6,622 nt of DNA from UBA3210 sp963623095 (GCA_963623095.1 CAVFKD010000048.1:1-6622), one strand, 5' to 3'; positions 1-6,488 are shown, counted from the first letter of the stretch. Notes: generated from the sequence alone by a model not told the origin. A program made the numbers and translations.

Positions 1-1246
1 ATTCAGGACTAATTTTCTTATTATCTTTTATATCAACATAAACCACTACTTTTGAATATTTATCTAAGTCTTCTTTTAATTCTTGTTCAAATGCATAACT
101 ATGTTTAAAATCAGCGCTTAATCTTTTAATTTTAAAAGCAATGTCTTTATCTCCTAAAGTTTTAACATAATTTTCAATATTAAAATCACTAAATAAATTA
201 TGTTTTAAAATATCTGCATAATGAAGATTACTCATTTTTGCGTTTTCTTGGAAGTCAATGGAAAATTTGCCGATAAATAATGTTTCATCATTATTTTTTA
301 AAGGTAAAATATCTTCATTGTTCTTAATTAAAGTAATACCTTTAGAAGAAACTTTATCTAAACTCTCTTTACGAGTAGTAATGGATTCTAGATATTTATT
401 GTATTCGTTGTATTTCTTTTTAGTATCATCTTTACAACTTTTATCATTTAATTTCATCTCTTCAATTAAAGAAATAATTTGATCAATGTTTTCATTTAAT
501 TTTTCTTTATTAAGTAGAATATTGTGATCAACTAATTCATTAAAATTAAATTCTGATAATTCACCATTTTCTTTTAAAGATAATTTCTTTTCATAGTTAA
601 CTAAAGCTTCTTTTAATGAAGAAACTAAATTTTCATTATCTTTACTAAAAATATATAATGCACCATTATTAATTAAACTAATGGCATCTTTGATATCTTG
701 ACAAATACCTAAGAATGATCCTTGATAATTAAATTTTTCTTTAAAGAATTTAATTTCTTCAATATTTCTCACTACTACAAAATCAATATGACCATTTTTT
801 AAAATTTCTAAATACATGTTATCAACGAATGAATTATGTTCATTTGGTAGAATAAAATTATCATCCAAGAATAAACAAGTTTTACCTCCATAGTTATTAA
901 TTAACTTAGAACATCTAGAAATATATAAAGAATTTAAGTATGCATCTTCAGAATAATTTTCTTTATTTAAATCGATAGAAAAACTAAATAACTTATATGG
1001 AGAAGTAATTTTAATTTCTTCAAGTTTTAATTTAATAGTTTCATCTAATAATTGTTCATCAAAAAATGAAGCACCTAAAATTTCTTTAGAAGGAAAAATT
1101 AAATAATTATCTTCATTAAAAGAAAAACTAAAATCAATACTAGGGAAATTAAAAGCACCTAAAGTTTTACTTTTAAGTCCTCCTAGAGTTACAAACTCAA
1201 TTTTTTCATCGTTTGTCATTAAATCAATTAAATTCAAATTCTTCAT
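1..1246 (-). CDS. Divergent glycoside hydrolase family 3 homologue, 3' end cut by window edge; probably catalytically degenerate
   Basis: An uninterrupted frame of 415 codons starts at ATG 1244-1246, with AAGAGG ten bases upstream, and leaves the window without a stop. No signal peptide is seen, so the protein is probably cytosolic. GH3 landmarks appear in the right order. LMTNDEKIEF (residues 9-18) matches the usual MTLEEK start. FPSKEILGASFFDEQLL (51-67) matches the FPs..la.tfd.eL stretch. NYSEDAYLNS (97-106) matches fSEDPyLs. KGITLIKNNEDILPLK (302-317) is the hallmark opening of the second GH3 domain, followed by TLFIGKFS. GH3 enzymes normally release terminal glucose, xylose or GlcNAc from glycosides. 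Here the GfvvSDW nucleophile site aligns with GSFLGICQDIKDAI (176-189), which has Ile at the Asp position. The KHF motif aligns near LFLDDN (125-130), without Lys-His. The barrel is also short. I infer a non-catalytic or re-purposed protein. The acid/base Glu would lie beyond the visible part. Confidence 0.72.
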   Translation of the reverse strand, partial: MKNLNLIDLMTNDEKIEFVTLGGLKSKTLGAFNFPSIDFSFSFNEDNYLIFPSKEILGASFFDEQLLDETIKLKLEEIKITSPYKLFSFSIDLNKENYSEDAYLNSLYISRCSKLINNYGGKTCLFLDDNFILPNEHNSFVDNMYLEILKNGHIDFVVVRNIEEIKFFKEKFNYQGSFLGICQDIKDAISLINNGALYIFSKDNENLVSSLKEALVNYEKKLSLKENGELSEFNFNELVDHNILLNKEKLNENIDQIISLIEEMKLNDKSCKDDTKKKYNEYNKYLESITTRKESLDKVSSKGITLIKNNEDILPLKNNDETLFIGKFSIDFQENAKMSNLHYADILKHNLFSDFNIENYVKTLGDKDIAFKIKRLSADFKHSYAFEQELKEDLDKYSKVVVYVDIKDNKKISPE

Positions 1247-1278
1247 AAGCTACATACCTCTTACTACACATTAATTTT

Positions 1279-1307
1279 ATTATAAAGGAAATTTTTATTA
1301 TTTAAAA
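1279..1307 (-). promoter_or_regulatory. Candidate promoter of the GH3-like gene
   Basis: Read on the minus strand, a perfect TATAAT -10 box lies at 1284-1279. It would place the transcript start about 26 bases before the ATG at 1246. The hexamer 17 bases upstream (1307-1302) is TTTTAA, a poor match to TTGACA. A better -35-like TTGATA lies at 1321-1316, but it is 31 bases from the -10 box and so too far to pair with it. The -10 assignment is the firm part. Its position just after the tldE terminator suggests that the GH3-like gene is an independent transcription unit. Confidence 0.5.
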
Positions 1308-1315
1308 TAATAAAA
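1293..1315. repeat. Perfect 11-bp inverted repeat overlapping the -35 region
   Basis: The arms TTTTATTATTT (1293-1303) and AAATAATAAAA (1305-1315) are perfect reverse complements around a single central A. The palindrome covers the expected -35 region of the GH3-like gene promoter and lies between the TATAAT box and a TTGATA hexamer. Such a placement suits a repressor operator. The arms are entirely A/T in an A/T-rich spacer, so chance is a real alternative. A terminator role is unlikely because the stem has no G/C. Confidence 0.4.
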
Positions 1316-1350
1316 TATCAATGACCACTTTTACTTTACTTTTTTTACTT

Positions 1351-1373
1351 ATTTAAACTGGGGGGGATTTAAA
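1351..1373. other. Seven-G homopolymer flanked by ATTTAAA direct repeats
   Basis: The plus strand carries seven consecutive G at 1360-1366 (seven C in the transcript sense of the neighbouring genes). It is bracketed by ATTTAAA copies at 1351-1357 and 1367-1373. The tract lies 76-82 bases upstream of the TATAAT box of the GH3-like gene and just beyond the tldE terminator. No gene or recognisable RNA explains it. Such a run stands out in this composition. It could be a slippage-prone tract or a protein-binding site, or its length could be a sequencing error. Confidence 0.4.
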
Positions 1374-1377
1374 GGAC

Positions 1378-1407
1378 AAAAAATGCCACTTTTTAAGTGA
1401 CATTTTT
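1378..1407 (-). terminator. Intrinsic terminator of tldDE
   Basis: On the minus strand, two bases after the tldE stop, the arm AAAAATGTCACTT (1407-1395) pairs with AAGTGGCATTTTT (1391-1379) around a three-base loop, giving a 13-position stem. The 3' arm runs into six U (1383-1378). One stem position is G-U in minus-strand RNA but would be a C-A mismatch in plus-strand RNA. The structure is therefore built for the minus strand. Confidence 0.85.
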
Positions 1408-1409
1408 GC

Positions 1410-2684
1410 TTAAAATATTTTCATTCCGCTTAATAAAGCAAGTGAAGGTCCTTTATATGAATCAACTGTTGTTAATTTATTAGCGAATGTGATGTTTTTA
1501 ATTACATCAGATAATTTACCAGATATTGATAAAGAAGTAACAGGTACAATCTTAGTTCCATCATAATAATAGGCTAAACGAACTTCTCCTCCGATATAAT
1601 CGTTCATTAAATCAACTTGTAAACCAGAGAAAGATGCGCATTCTAAATAAGGATTTTGCTTTAATTCTTTGATAGATTTTTTACCTTTCGCTAAAGAAAT
1701 TAAATTTAAATCTCCAGTAGGCTTTTTATGCAAATATTGAGCGTAAGTATTATTACCATATGTATTAACTAAAACACCATCTTTAATTAATGTTTTCTTC
1801 TTTAAAGTTATTCCATCATTATCGAATAATCTACTAGAAGCACAATTTTCTATTTGTCCTAATAAAGAAACGTTTAATTTATCGCCTTTAGAATCTTTTT
1901 GGATATCATCATTTACATTTAAACTGTTGTATTTATTATAGATAGTTGCGTAATTTAATTCACCAACATATGCTCTAATGATTTGTTCAATTTCTTGAGG
2001 TCTTAAAATAATATTTACTTCTTTATATGTATCTAATTTTTTTGCTTTCGCTCTAGAAGATACATCTTTTAAAGCTTGATTAATTTGTGTTTTTAACCAT
2101 GATTCATCAAATGATGTAAAGTTGAGTTGAGTATAAATCTCTACTGAATCATTTTTTGTATCATAAGTAGGAATTGTTTCAATCATTGATGAATATTTAA
2201 CGCACTTTTTATCAATTCCTTGTGAATTAATTAAATGAGTAGTTGTTTTATAAATAAATATTTCTGTTGCGTTTAATTGGCCTTTAACCTTTGATGCACA
2301 AGAATTTAAAACATCAAACATTTTTGCACCTAAAACCTTAGGTTCATAATCCGCGAAATTTGAATTTAATGTTTCATTTAATACTTCATTCTTTGGTAAT
2401 TTGAATTTCTTATTAGTGATTAATTTAGCCATTTTTATCGCATTTTCAATCTTATAAGTGATACTTTCTTCATTGTCTGAATTATTAATTGAGAAAGAAG
2501 AATGGCCTCTAAATTTCTTAAAATCAACGTATAAAGTCACTTCTAAAGATGAAGTAGAAGTCGAACGGACTGTTTCTAAAGATTCATGAACAAAGAATAA
2601 TTCATAACTATCAACATCTTCTTTGATAATGCGATAGTCAGAAATTTCATCATATTTTTTTAATAAATTAATAATCTTTTCCAT
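1410..2684 (-). CDS. tldE: TldE/PmbA, partner subunit of the TldD/TldE metalloprotease
   Basis: This 424-residue protein belongs to the TldD/PmbA family and is close in length to E. coli PmbA, about 450. TldE has no metal site of its own. It pairs with TldD to form the cytosolic tunnel-shaped protease that trims peptides, for example the microcin B17 leader and CcdA in E. coli. As expected, no HExxxH motif is present. The family C-terminal segment is clear (363-424): YIGGEVRLAYYYDGTKIVPV, then SLSISGKLSD, then the closing LLSGMKIF. The N-terminal part (1-100) has the family's strand-rich layout. The ATG shares one base with the tldD stop (TAATG), and an AAAGGTG site lies 11 bases upstream inside tldD, so translation is probably coupled. 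The stop is TAA, followed at once by a terminator. Assignment as TldE rather than a second TldD rests on the missing metal motif and the gene order. Confidence 0.9.
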   Translation of the reverse strand: MEKIINLLKKYDEISDYRIIKEDVDSYELFFVHESLETVRSTSTSSLEVTLYVDFKKFRGHSSFSINNSDNEESITYKIENAIKMAKLITNKKFKLPKNEVLNETLNSNFADYEPKVLGAKMFDVLNSCASKVKGQLNATEIFIYKTTTHLINSQGIDKKCVKYSSMIETIPTYDTKNDSVEIYTQLNFTSFDESWLKTQINQALKDVSSRAKAKKLDTYKEVNIILRPQEIEQIIRAYVGELNYATIYNKYNSLNVNDDIQKDSKGDKLNVSLLGQIENCASSRLFDNDGITLKKKTLIKDGVLVNTYGNNTYAQYLHKKPTGDLNLISLAKGKKSIKELKQNPYLECASFSGLQVDLMNDYIGGEVRLAYYYDGTKIVPVTSLSISGKLSDVIKNITFANKLTTVDSYKGPSLALLSGMKIF

Positions 2685-4093
2685 TAGCTTAATTTCACCT
2701 TTGCTTTCAAATATGGGCCTCCATCTGAAACTCTAACCCATTCTTTATAACCTTTGCCACACGCTCCAGCACCTATAATTTCAAATTCATCGCTGACCAT
2801 TGAAATTGATTTTAATAAATCAGGTACAAATCCTGACATAACTACTGGAGTAACATAATTATCAGTTAATTTACCATCGATAATTTCTATTCCGTATTGG
2901 CAAACGCATTGAATAGCCCATGATTTAGGATCTTCCATACCATTATTAGTTTCAAATAACATATAGCCATGTTTAATAGATTTAATCATATCTTCAACTT
3001 TATCATGACCTTTTTCAAAGAAAGTATTTGTCATTCTTGTATATGATTTACGTTTGTATGATTGTCTTTTTGAATTGCTTGTTGGAGTACAATCTAATTG
3101 TCTAGATGAAACTAAATCACAAATACCTGTAACTAATATTCCATCTTTAATAATTTGAGTATCAGTCGCAAGAACTCCATCATCATCAAAGAAATATGAT
3201 GATACTGAGAAAGTAGAACTTGCTCCATCTCTCATATTAACTAATGGAGAAGCAACATATTCTCCAACCATCTTTTTAGCAAGAGCTCTATCTTTGACAA
3301 ATTGATCCATTTCTACCCCATGACCAAATGCTTCATGAGCGATTAATCCTGTAATAGTTGGATGAGTAATTACATCATATACACCAGGAACAATGGCTTT
3401 TGCCGAAGCAAGATTTTTACCTTTTAAAATCATTTCATCAATTTTCTTTGGTAAAGATTTAATAACATCTTTCATTACATTGGAATTAACGCTGACTCTT
3501 GAACGAGACATTTTACCATTATCGCCTAAATATATACCCATTAAGTTAGAATAAACCCAAGTATAATTTTGTGATAATTTCTTATTTTTAGAAATAAATA
3601 TTTTAGAAACTTCAAAAGTTTGAATAGAACAAGTAACGTTTTTTAAATGTTCATCTTTCTTTAATGTTTTAGTAACTAATTTCTTACAAAAAGATAATAA
3701 TTCTTCATTTGAATAATTTTCAAAATCAGATTCACGAACGAAATCTTTTTCTAATTTTTCTTCTTCTACATCTTTACTATATACTTCAATATTTGATAAT
3801 GATTCATCTACTTTTATAGCTTCTTTTATTTTATTGCAAAATGATAATAAATCATTTGGAAATGAATCAAATGAATATTCATAAAATCCACGTCCATTAC
3901 TCATTTTAACGACAAAACCTAATTGTTTGTCGAAATTATTATCACCAATAGATGATGTAGATTTGTTTGCCATAATAGTGACGCCTTTTACATCACAACC
4001 TAATATGGAAACATATTTATAGTCTTTTCCAAGAATATTGACAAGTTCTTGGCAATTAGACTTATTATCTAATAAAAACTTTGATAATGCCAT
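2684..4093 (-). CDS. tldD: TldD, zinc-bearing catalytic subunit of the TldD/TldE metalloprotease
   Basis: This is a 469-residue member of the TldD/PmbA family. The catalytic motif HEAFGH lies at residues 253-258 within LIAHEAFGHGVEMDQ and matches the HExxxH zinc site of TldD. The third metal ligand in E. coli TldD is a C-terminal Cys. Here GAGACGKG places the candidate at Cys445. Other family stretches are GMEDPKSWAIQ (385-395) and DGKLTDNYVTPVVMSG (406-421). With TldE it should form a cytosolic peptidase acting on unfolded or modified peptides. All metal ligands are present, so it should be active. I chose ATG 4091-4093 because AGGAGGT sits just upstream. An in-frame GTG six codons earlier (4109-4111) lies next to the hairpin stem and has no ribosome site. 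No promoter is convincing in the 54-base gap after the second P-II gene, so expression may depend on read-through. Confidence 0.93.
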   Translation of the reverse strand: MALSKFLLDNKSNCQELVNILGKDYKYVSILGCDVKGVTIMANKSTSSIGDNNFDKQLGFVVKMSNGRGFYEYSFDSFPNDLLSFCNKIKEAIKVDESLSNIEVYSKDVEEEKLEKDFVRESDFENYSNEELLSFCKKLVTKTLKKDEHLKNVTCSIQTFEVSKIFISKNKKLSQNYTWVYSNLMGIYLGDNGKMSRSRVSVNSNVMKDVIKSLPKKIDEMILKGKNLASAKAIVPGVYDVITHPTITGLIAHEAFGHGVEMDQFVKDRALAKKMVGEYVASPLVNMRDGASSTFSVSSYFFDDDGVLATDTQIIKDGILVTGICDLVSSRQLDCTPTSNSKRQSYKRKSYTRMTNTFFEKGHDKVEDMIKSIKHGYMLFETNNGMEDPKSWAIQCVCQYGIEIIDGKLTDNYVTPVVMSGFVPDLLKSISMVSDEFEIIGAGACGKGYKEWVRVSDGGPYLKAKVKLS

Positions 4094-4096
4094 ATG

Positions 4097-4103
4097 ACCT
4101 CCT
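4097..4103 (-). promoter_or_regulatory. Ribosome binding site of tldD, with short spacing
   Basis: A full AGGAGGT reads on the minus strand at 4103-4097, leaving only three bases (CAT) before the ATG at 4093. The spacing is shorter than usual, but no other start codon fits downstream. The upstream in-frame GTG would place this site inside the coding region. Confidence 0.7.
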
Positions 4104-4111
4104 ATATACAC

Positions 4112-4140
4112 AAAAATCTTAGAAATAAATCTAAGATTTT
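4112..4140 (-). terminator. Hairpin with short U-run between the P-II operon and tldD (terminator or attenuator)
   Basis: On the minus strand the arm AAAATCTTAGA (4140-4130) pairs perfectly with TCTAAGATTTT (4123-4113) across a six-base loop, and the U-run totals five (4116-4112). It begins seven bases after the stop of the second P-II gene and ends 18 bases before the tldD start. The stem has only two G-C pairs, so termination may be partial. That would lower but not abolish tldDE expression from the upstream promoter. Confidence 0.7.
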
Positions 4141-4147
4141 AATTTTT

Positions 4148-4510
4148 TTATTTAGTTTCTTCTTCAACTAATTTTTTTACTTTTTTCAAGCCAGCAGTTT
4201 CATCTACTGGAATTGAAAAGCAAATACCTTGTCCTTCTGTTCCTAGACCAACTTCTTTATAAATTGCATGTAAAATTGCATCTTTAATATTTACATTTGC
4301 GAGGATAAGGACAACTTCTTTTTCTGGGTGGAATGCAATATGGAATAATGCTTCTGCTTCTTCTCTAGCAGTACCTCTAGCATCAAGAACAGTTCCTCCC
4401 TTTGCACCAGCTTCTCTAGCTGCATCCATTAATTTATCTGAGAAACCAGAATTAACAATCGCGATTATTAATTCATGTTCACTTTTTGTATCTAATTCTT
4501 CATCTGCCAT
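4148..4510 (-). CDS. P-II family signalling protein, second copy
   Basis: This 120-residue protein has the P-II (GlnB/GlnK-like) ferredoxin-type fold pattern: strand LIIAIVN (14-20), helix, GGTVLDARGTAR (38-49), strand EVVLILAN (65-72), helix, and GLGTEGQGICFSIPVD (88-103). The last stretch matches the nucleotide-binding B-loop GxGxxGxGxxFxxPV. P-II proteins are cytosolic trimers that bind ATP, ADP or other adenine nucleotides and usually gate a transporter or enzyme. The canonical T-loop with its uridylylated Tyr (GRQKGHxxxYRGxEY) is missing. The GTAREEAEALFHI region replaces it, so classical GlnD control is unlikely. The start at ATG 4508-4510 has AGGAGGT eight to nine bases upstream, inside the end of the preceding gene, and only one base separates the genes. 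It probably regulates the DUF1538 membrane protein of the same operon. The ligand is unknown. Confidence 0.82.
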   Translation of the reverse strand: MADEELDTKSEHELIIAIVNSGFSDKLMDAAREAGAKGGTVLDARGTAREEAEALFHIAFHPEKEVVLILANVNIKDAILHAIYKEVGLGTEGQGICFSIPVDETAGLKKVKKLVEEETK

Positions 4511-4511
4511 A

Positions 4512-4946
4512 TTATCTACCTCCTAGATTTGCTAAATAGTTGTAAGTCATTTTACCAATGACACTTGTTAAACTAACTGTGAAGGCTACACCTTTACCAT
4601 TTCTTGTTTTAAAATACTTATCTTCATAAGCGGCAAGAATTTGTTTTACTTTATTAGCTTGAACTAATGAAATAATAACTGCTTTATTATTTGATTCGAA
4701 ACCAACTAATTTATTGATTTGAGTTGATGTTCCTTTACCATAAATAACAGTTTGATAGTTTACATCATATCCTTCAAGTGCGCTCATAATGAAGTCCGCT
4801 TTTTGTCTTTCAACAATTGTAAATAAGATTTTTAACTTAATAGGCGCGGTTAATCTTTCTTTTTCTTCTTTTGTTTTATTTTCAGTTTTAGGAAGAACTT
4901 TCTCTTCAACAGTTTCAATTGTCTTTTTAATTATATTCTCTGCCAT
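4512..4946 (-). CDS. P-II-like signalling protein, first copy, with charged N-terminal extension
   Basis: The protein has 144 residues. Residues 37-140 follow the P-II core: KLKILFTIVERQKADFIMSA, then VIYGKGTS (67-74), AVIISLVQA (89-97), and NGKGVAFTVSLTSVIG (116-131) at the B-loop position. That loop lacks the usual IPV-type ending and looks altered. Residues 1-36 are a Lys/Glu-rich extension that ordinary 112-residue P-II proteins lack, possibly a helix or docking tail. No T-loop Tyr motif is present. The protein is clearly different from the neighbouring P-II copy, so this is an old paralogue pair rather than a recent duplication. It starts at ATG 4944-4946, with AAAGGAG in the 12-base gap after the DUF1538 stop. 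The last codons, Leu-Gly-Gly-Arg, spell the ribosome site of the next gene. I infer a cytosolic sensor partner of the DUF1538 protein. A mixed trimer with the second copy is possible. Confidence 0.75.
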   Translation of the reverse strand: MAENIIKKTIETVEEKVLPKTENKTKEEKERLTAPIKLKILFTIVERQKADFIMSALEGYDVNYQTVIYGKGTSTQINKLVGFESNNKAVIISLVQANKVKQILAAYEDKYFKTRNGKGVAFTVSLTSVIGKMTYNYLANLGGR

Positions 4947-4958
4947 AAGTTCTCCTTT

Positions 4959-6488
4959 CTAGAAATAAATAATTTGTTCATCATCCGCATTAAGAATTTT
5001 CTTAGTACGACGTTTTTGAATAATTTTTTCAGCAATAATAGATTTAAAGCCTAATAATTGAATTGTAATTAATGGAGTCATCGCAACCATCGCGACAATT
5101 CCAAATCCATCATATAATATCTTACTTTCGCCTTGTAATACATAACATGCACCAATCGCTAAAGGAAGAATAAAGCTTGATGTTAAAGGTCCTGAAGCAA
5201 CACCACCTGAGTCAAATGCGATCGCAGTATAGACTTTTGGTACAAATAAAGATAACGCTAATGAAATAAAATAACCTGGAATTAAGTAATAAAGAATTGA
5301 AAAATCAAAGACAATTCTAATCATTGATAATCCTAAAGCAATTCCAACACCAATTGATAAAGATATTAACATTTGAAGTTTACTAACCCCACCAGTTGTA
5401 ACTTCTTCAACTTGTTTAGTTAAGACATGTACTGCAGGTTCCGCTAAAACGACAACCATACCTAGAACAAATCCAATAACAATAACCCAAATAGGTGATA
5501 TATTTGCAAGTTCAGTACCAAGTTTATAACCAACAGGCATGAAGCCTAATGTCGCAGAAGCTAAGAAAATAACTAAACCGATAAATGTAATTACAATACC
5601 ATAACCAATTTGGATCAATTTAGATAATGGAAGTTTAATAAAGATAAAGTTAATAACTAAGAAACATACGCAAATTAATGCTAAAGAGATTGCGACTTCT
5701 TTCGCGGTACTTCCTAAAGTAGTTAAGATTGTCATACCAATTGTTTCAGGGTTAATTGAATATCCTGCAGGTATTTCATAATCAATACTTCCAGATGTTG
5801 TTAAACTTAATAATAAGACAACCAATACTGGTCCAATTGAACATAAAGCAACTAAGCCGAATGAATTTTCTTTTGATTCACGACCACCAACAGATTGAGC
5901 AATACCTAAACCTAAAGCCATAATAAATGGAACTGTAATTGGTCCTGTTGTAACTCCACCTGAATCATAACTTAATGCCATAAATCCTTCTTTACCATTA
6001 ATTGCAACAATAGATGTAATCATAAAGACTAACATATAAAACAACATTAATCGTTTAGATAAATCTTTTTTAAAGACAATTTTAATTATCGCAAGCATTA
6101 AGAATAAGCCAACACCTAAACCAACTGTATAAATTAATAATTGACCATTAATAACTTTTTCAACTTGACCGGCAAGAACGCTTAAATCAGGTTCTGCAAC
6201 AGTAATTAAAAGTCCCATAATAAAGCAAATGGTTAAAACAAGAGGAATCTTCTTTGTTTTCATTAATGATGTACCAATATGTTTTCCCATTGGACTCATT
6301 GCCATATCTGCGCCGAGATTAAAGAAAGTCATACCAATAATTAATAAAATTGCTGCTCCTATGAAAATCCATAATTCACCAGCTGTTAAATTAAGTAATG
6401 GAGTAAAATTTAATATCAAGACAATGACAGTAACTGGCAAAATGGAAGTTAAAGATTCTTTCATTTTCTCCCAAAATTTGAGTAACAT
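4959..6488 (-). CDS. DUF1538 family multi-pass membrane protein, probable transporter
   Basis: This is a 509-residue integral membrane protein with about 14 hydrophobic segments, roughly at residues 15-31, 40-56, 82-98, 116-136, 148-163, 184-198, 211-229, 265-284, 294-316, 334-349, 371-394, 398-416, 438-451 and 463-481. It contains two tandem copies of one unit. VAEPD (97-101) pairs with LAEPA (348-352), and YDSGGVTTGP (174-183) pairs with FDSGGVASGP (425-434), both offset by 251 residues. Such paired acidic motifs beside breaks in membrane helices are typical of transporters with pseudo-symmetry, but the substrate of this family is not known to me. The C-terminal tail (about 489-509) is charged. 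ATG 6486-6488 is chosen over an in-frame GTG 16 codons upstream because AAAGGAG lies eight bases before it. Two P-II-like genes follow in the same operon, as is seen for DUF1538 genes in other low-GC bacteria. This points to direct control by those proteins. Confidence 0.88.
   Translation of the reverse strand: MLLKFWEKMKESLTSILPVTVIVLILNFTPLLNLTAGELWIFIGAAILLIIGMTFFNLGADMAMSPMGKHIGTSLMKTKKIPLVLTICFIMGLLITVAEPDLSVLAGQVEKVINGQLLIYTVGLGVGLFLMLAIIKIVFKKDLSKRLMLFYMLVFMITSIVAINGKEGFMALSYDSGGVTTGPITVPFIMALGLGIAQSVGGRESKENSFGLVALCSIGPVLVVLLLSLTTSGSIDYEIPAGYSINPETIGMTILTTLGSTAKEVAISLALICVCFLVINFIFIKLPLSKLIQIGYGIVITFIGLVIFLASATLGFMPVGYKLGTELANISPIWVIVIGFVLGMVVVLAEPAVHVLTKQVEEVTTGGVSKLQMLISLSIGVGIALGLSMIRIVFDFSILYYLIPGYFISLALSLFVPKVYTAIAFDSGGVASGPLTSSFILPLAIGACYVLQGESKILYDGFGIVAMVAMTPLITIQLLGFKSIIAEKIIQKRRTKKILNADDEQIIYF

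Noticed and set aside
258..482. Plus-strand open frame of 74 codons
   Set aside because: It lies wholly inside the GH3-like gene on the other strand, has no ribosome site and resembles no family. It is a shadow frame.
4094..4111. Longer N-terminus of TldD from a GTG at 4111
   Set aside because: The extra six codons consist of the AGGAGGT site and spacer, and the GTG abuts the hairpin and lacks its own ribosome site.
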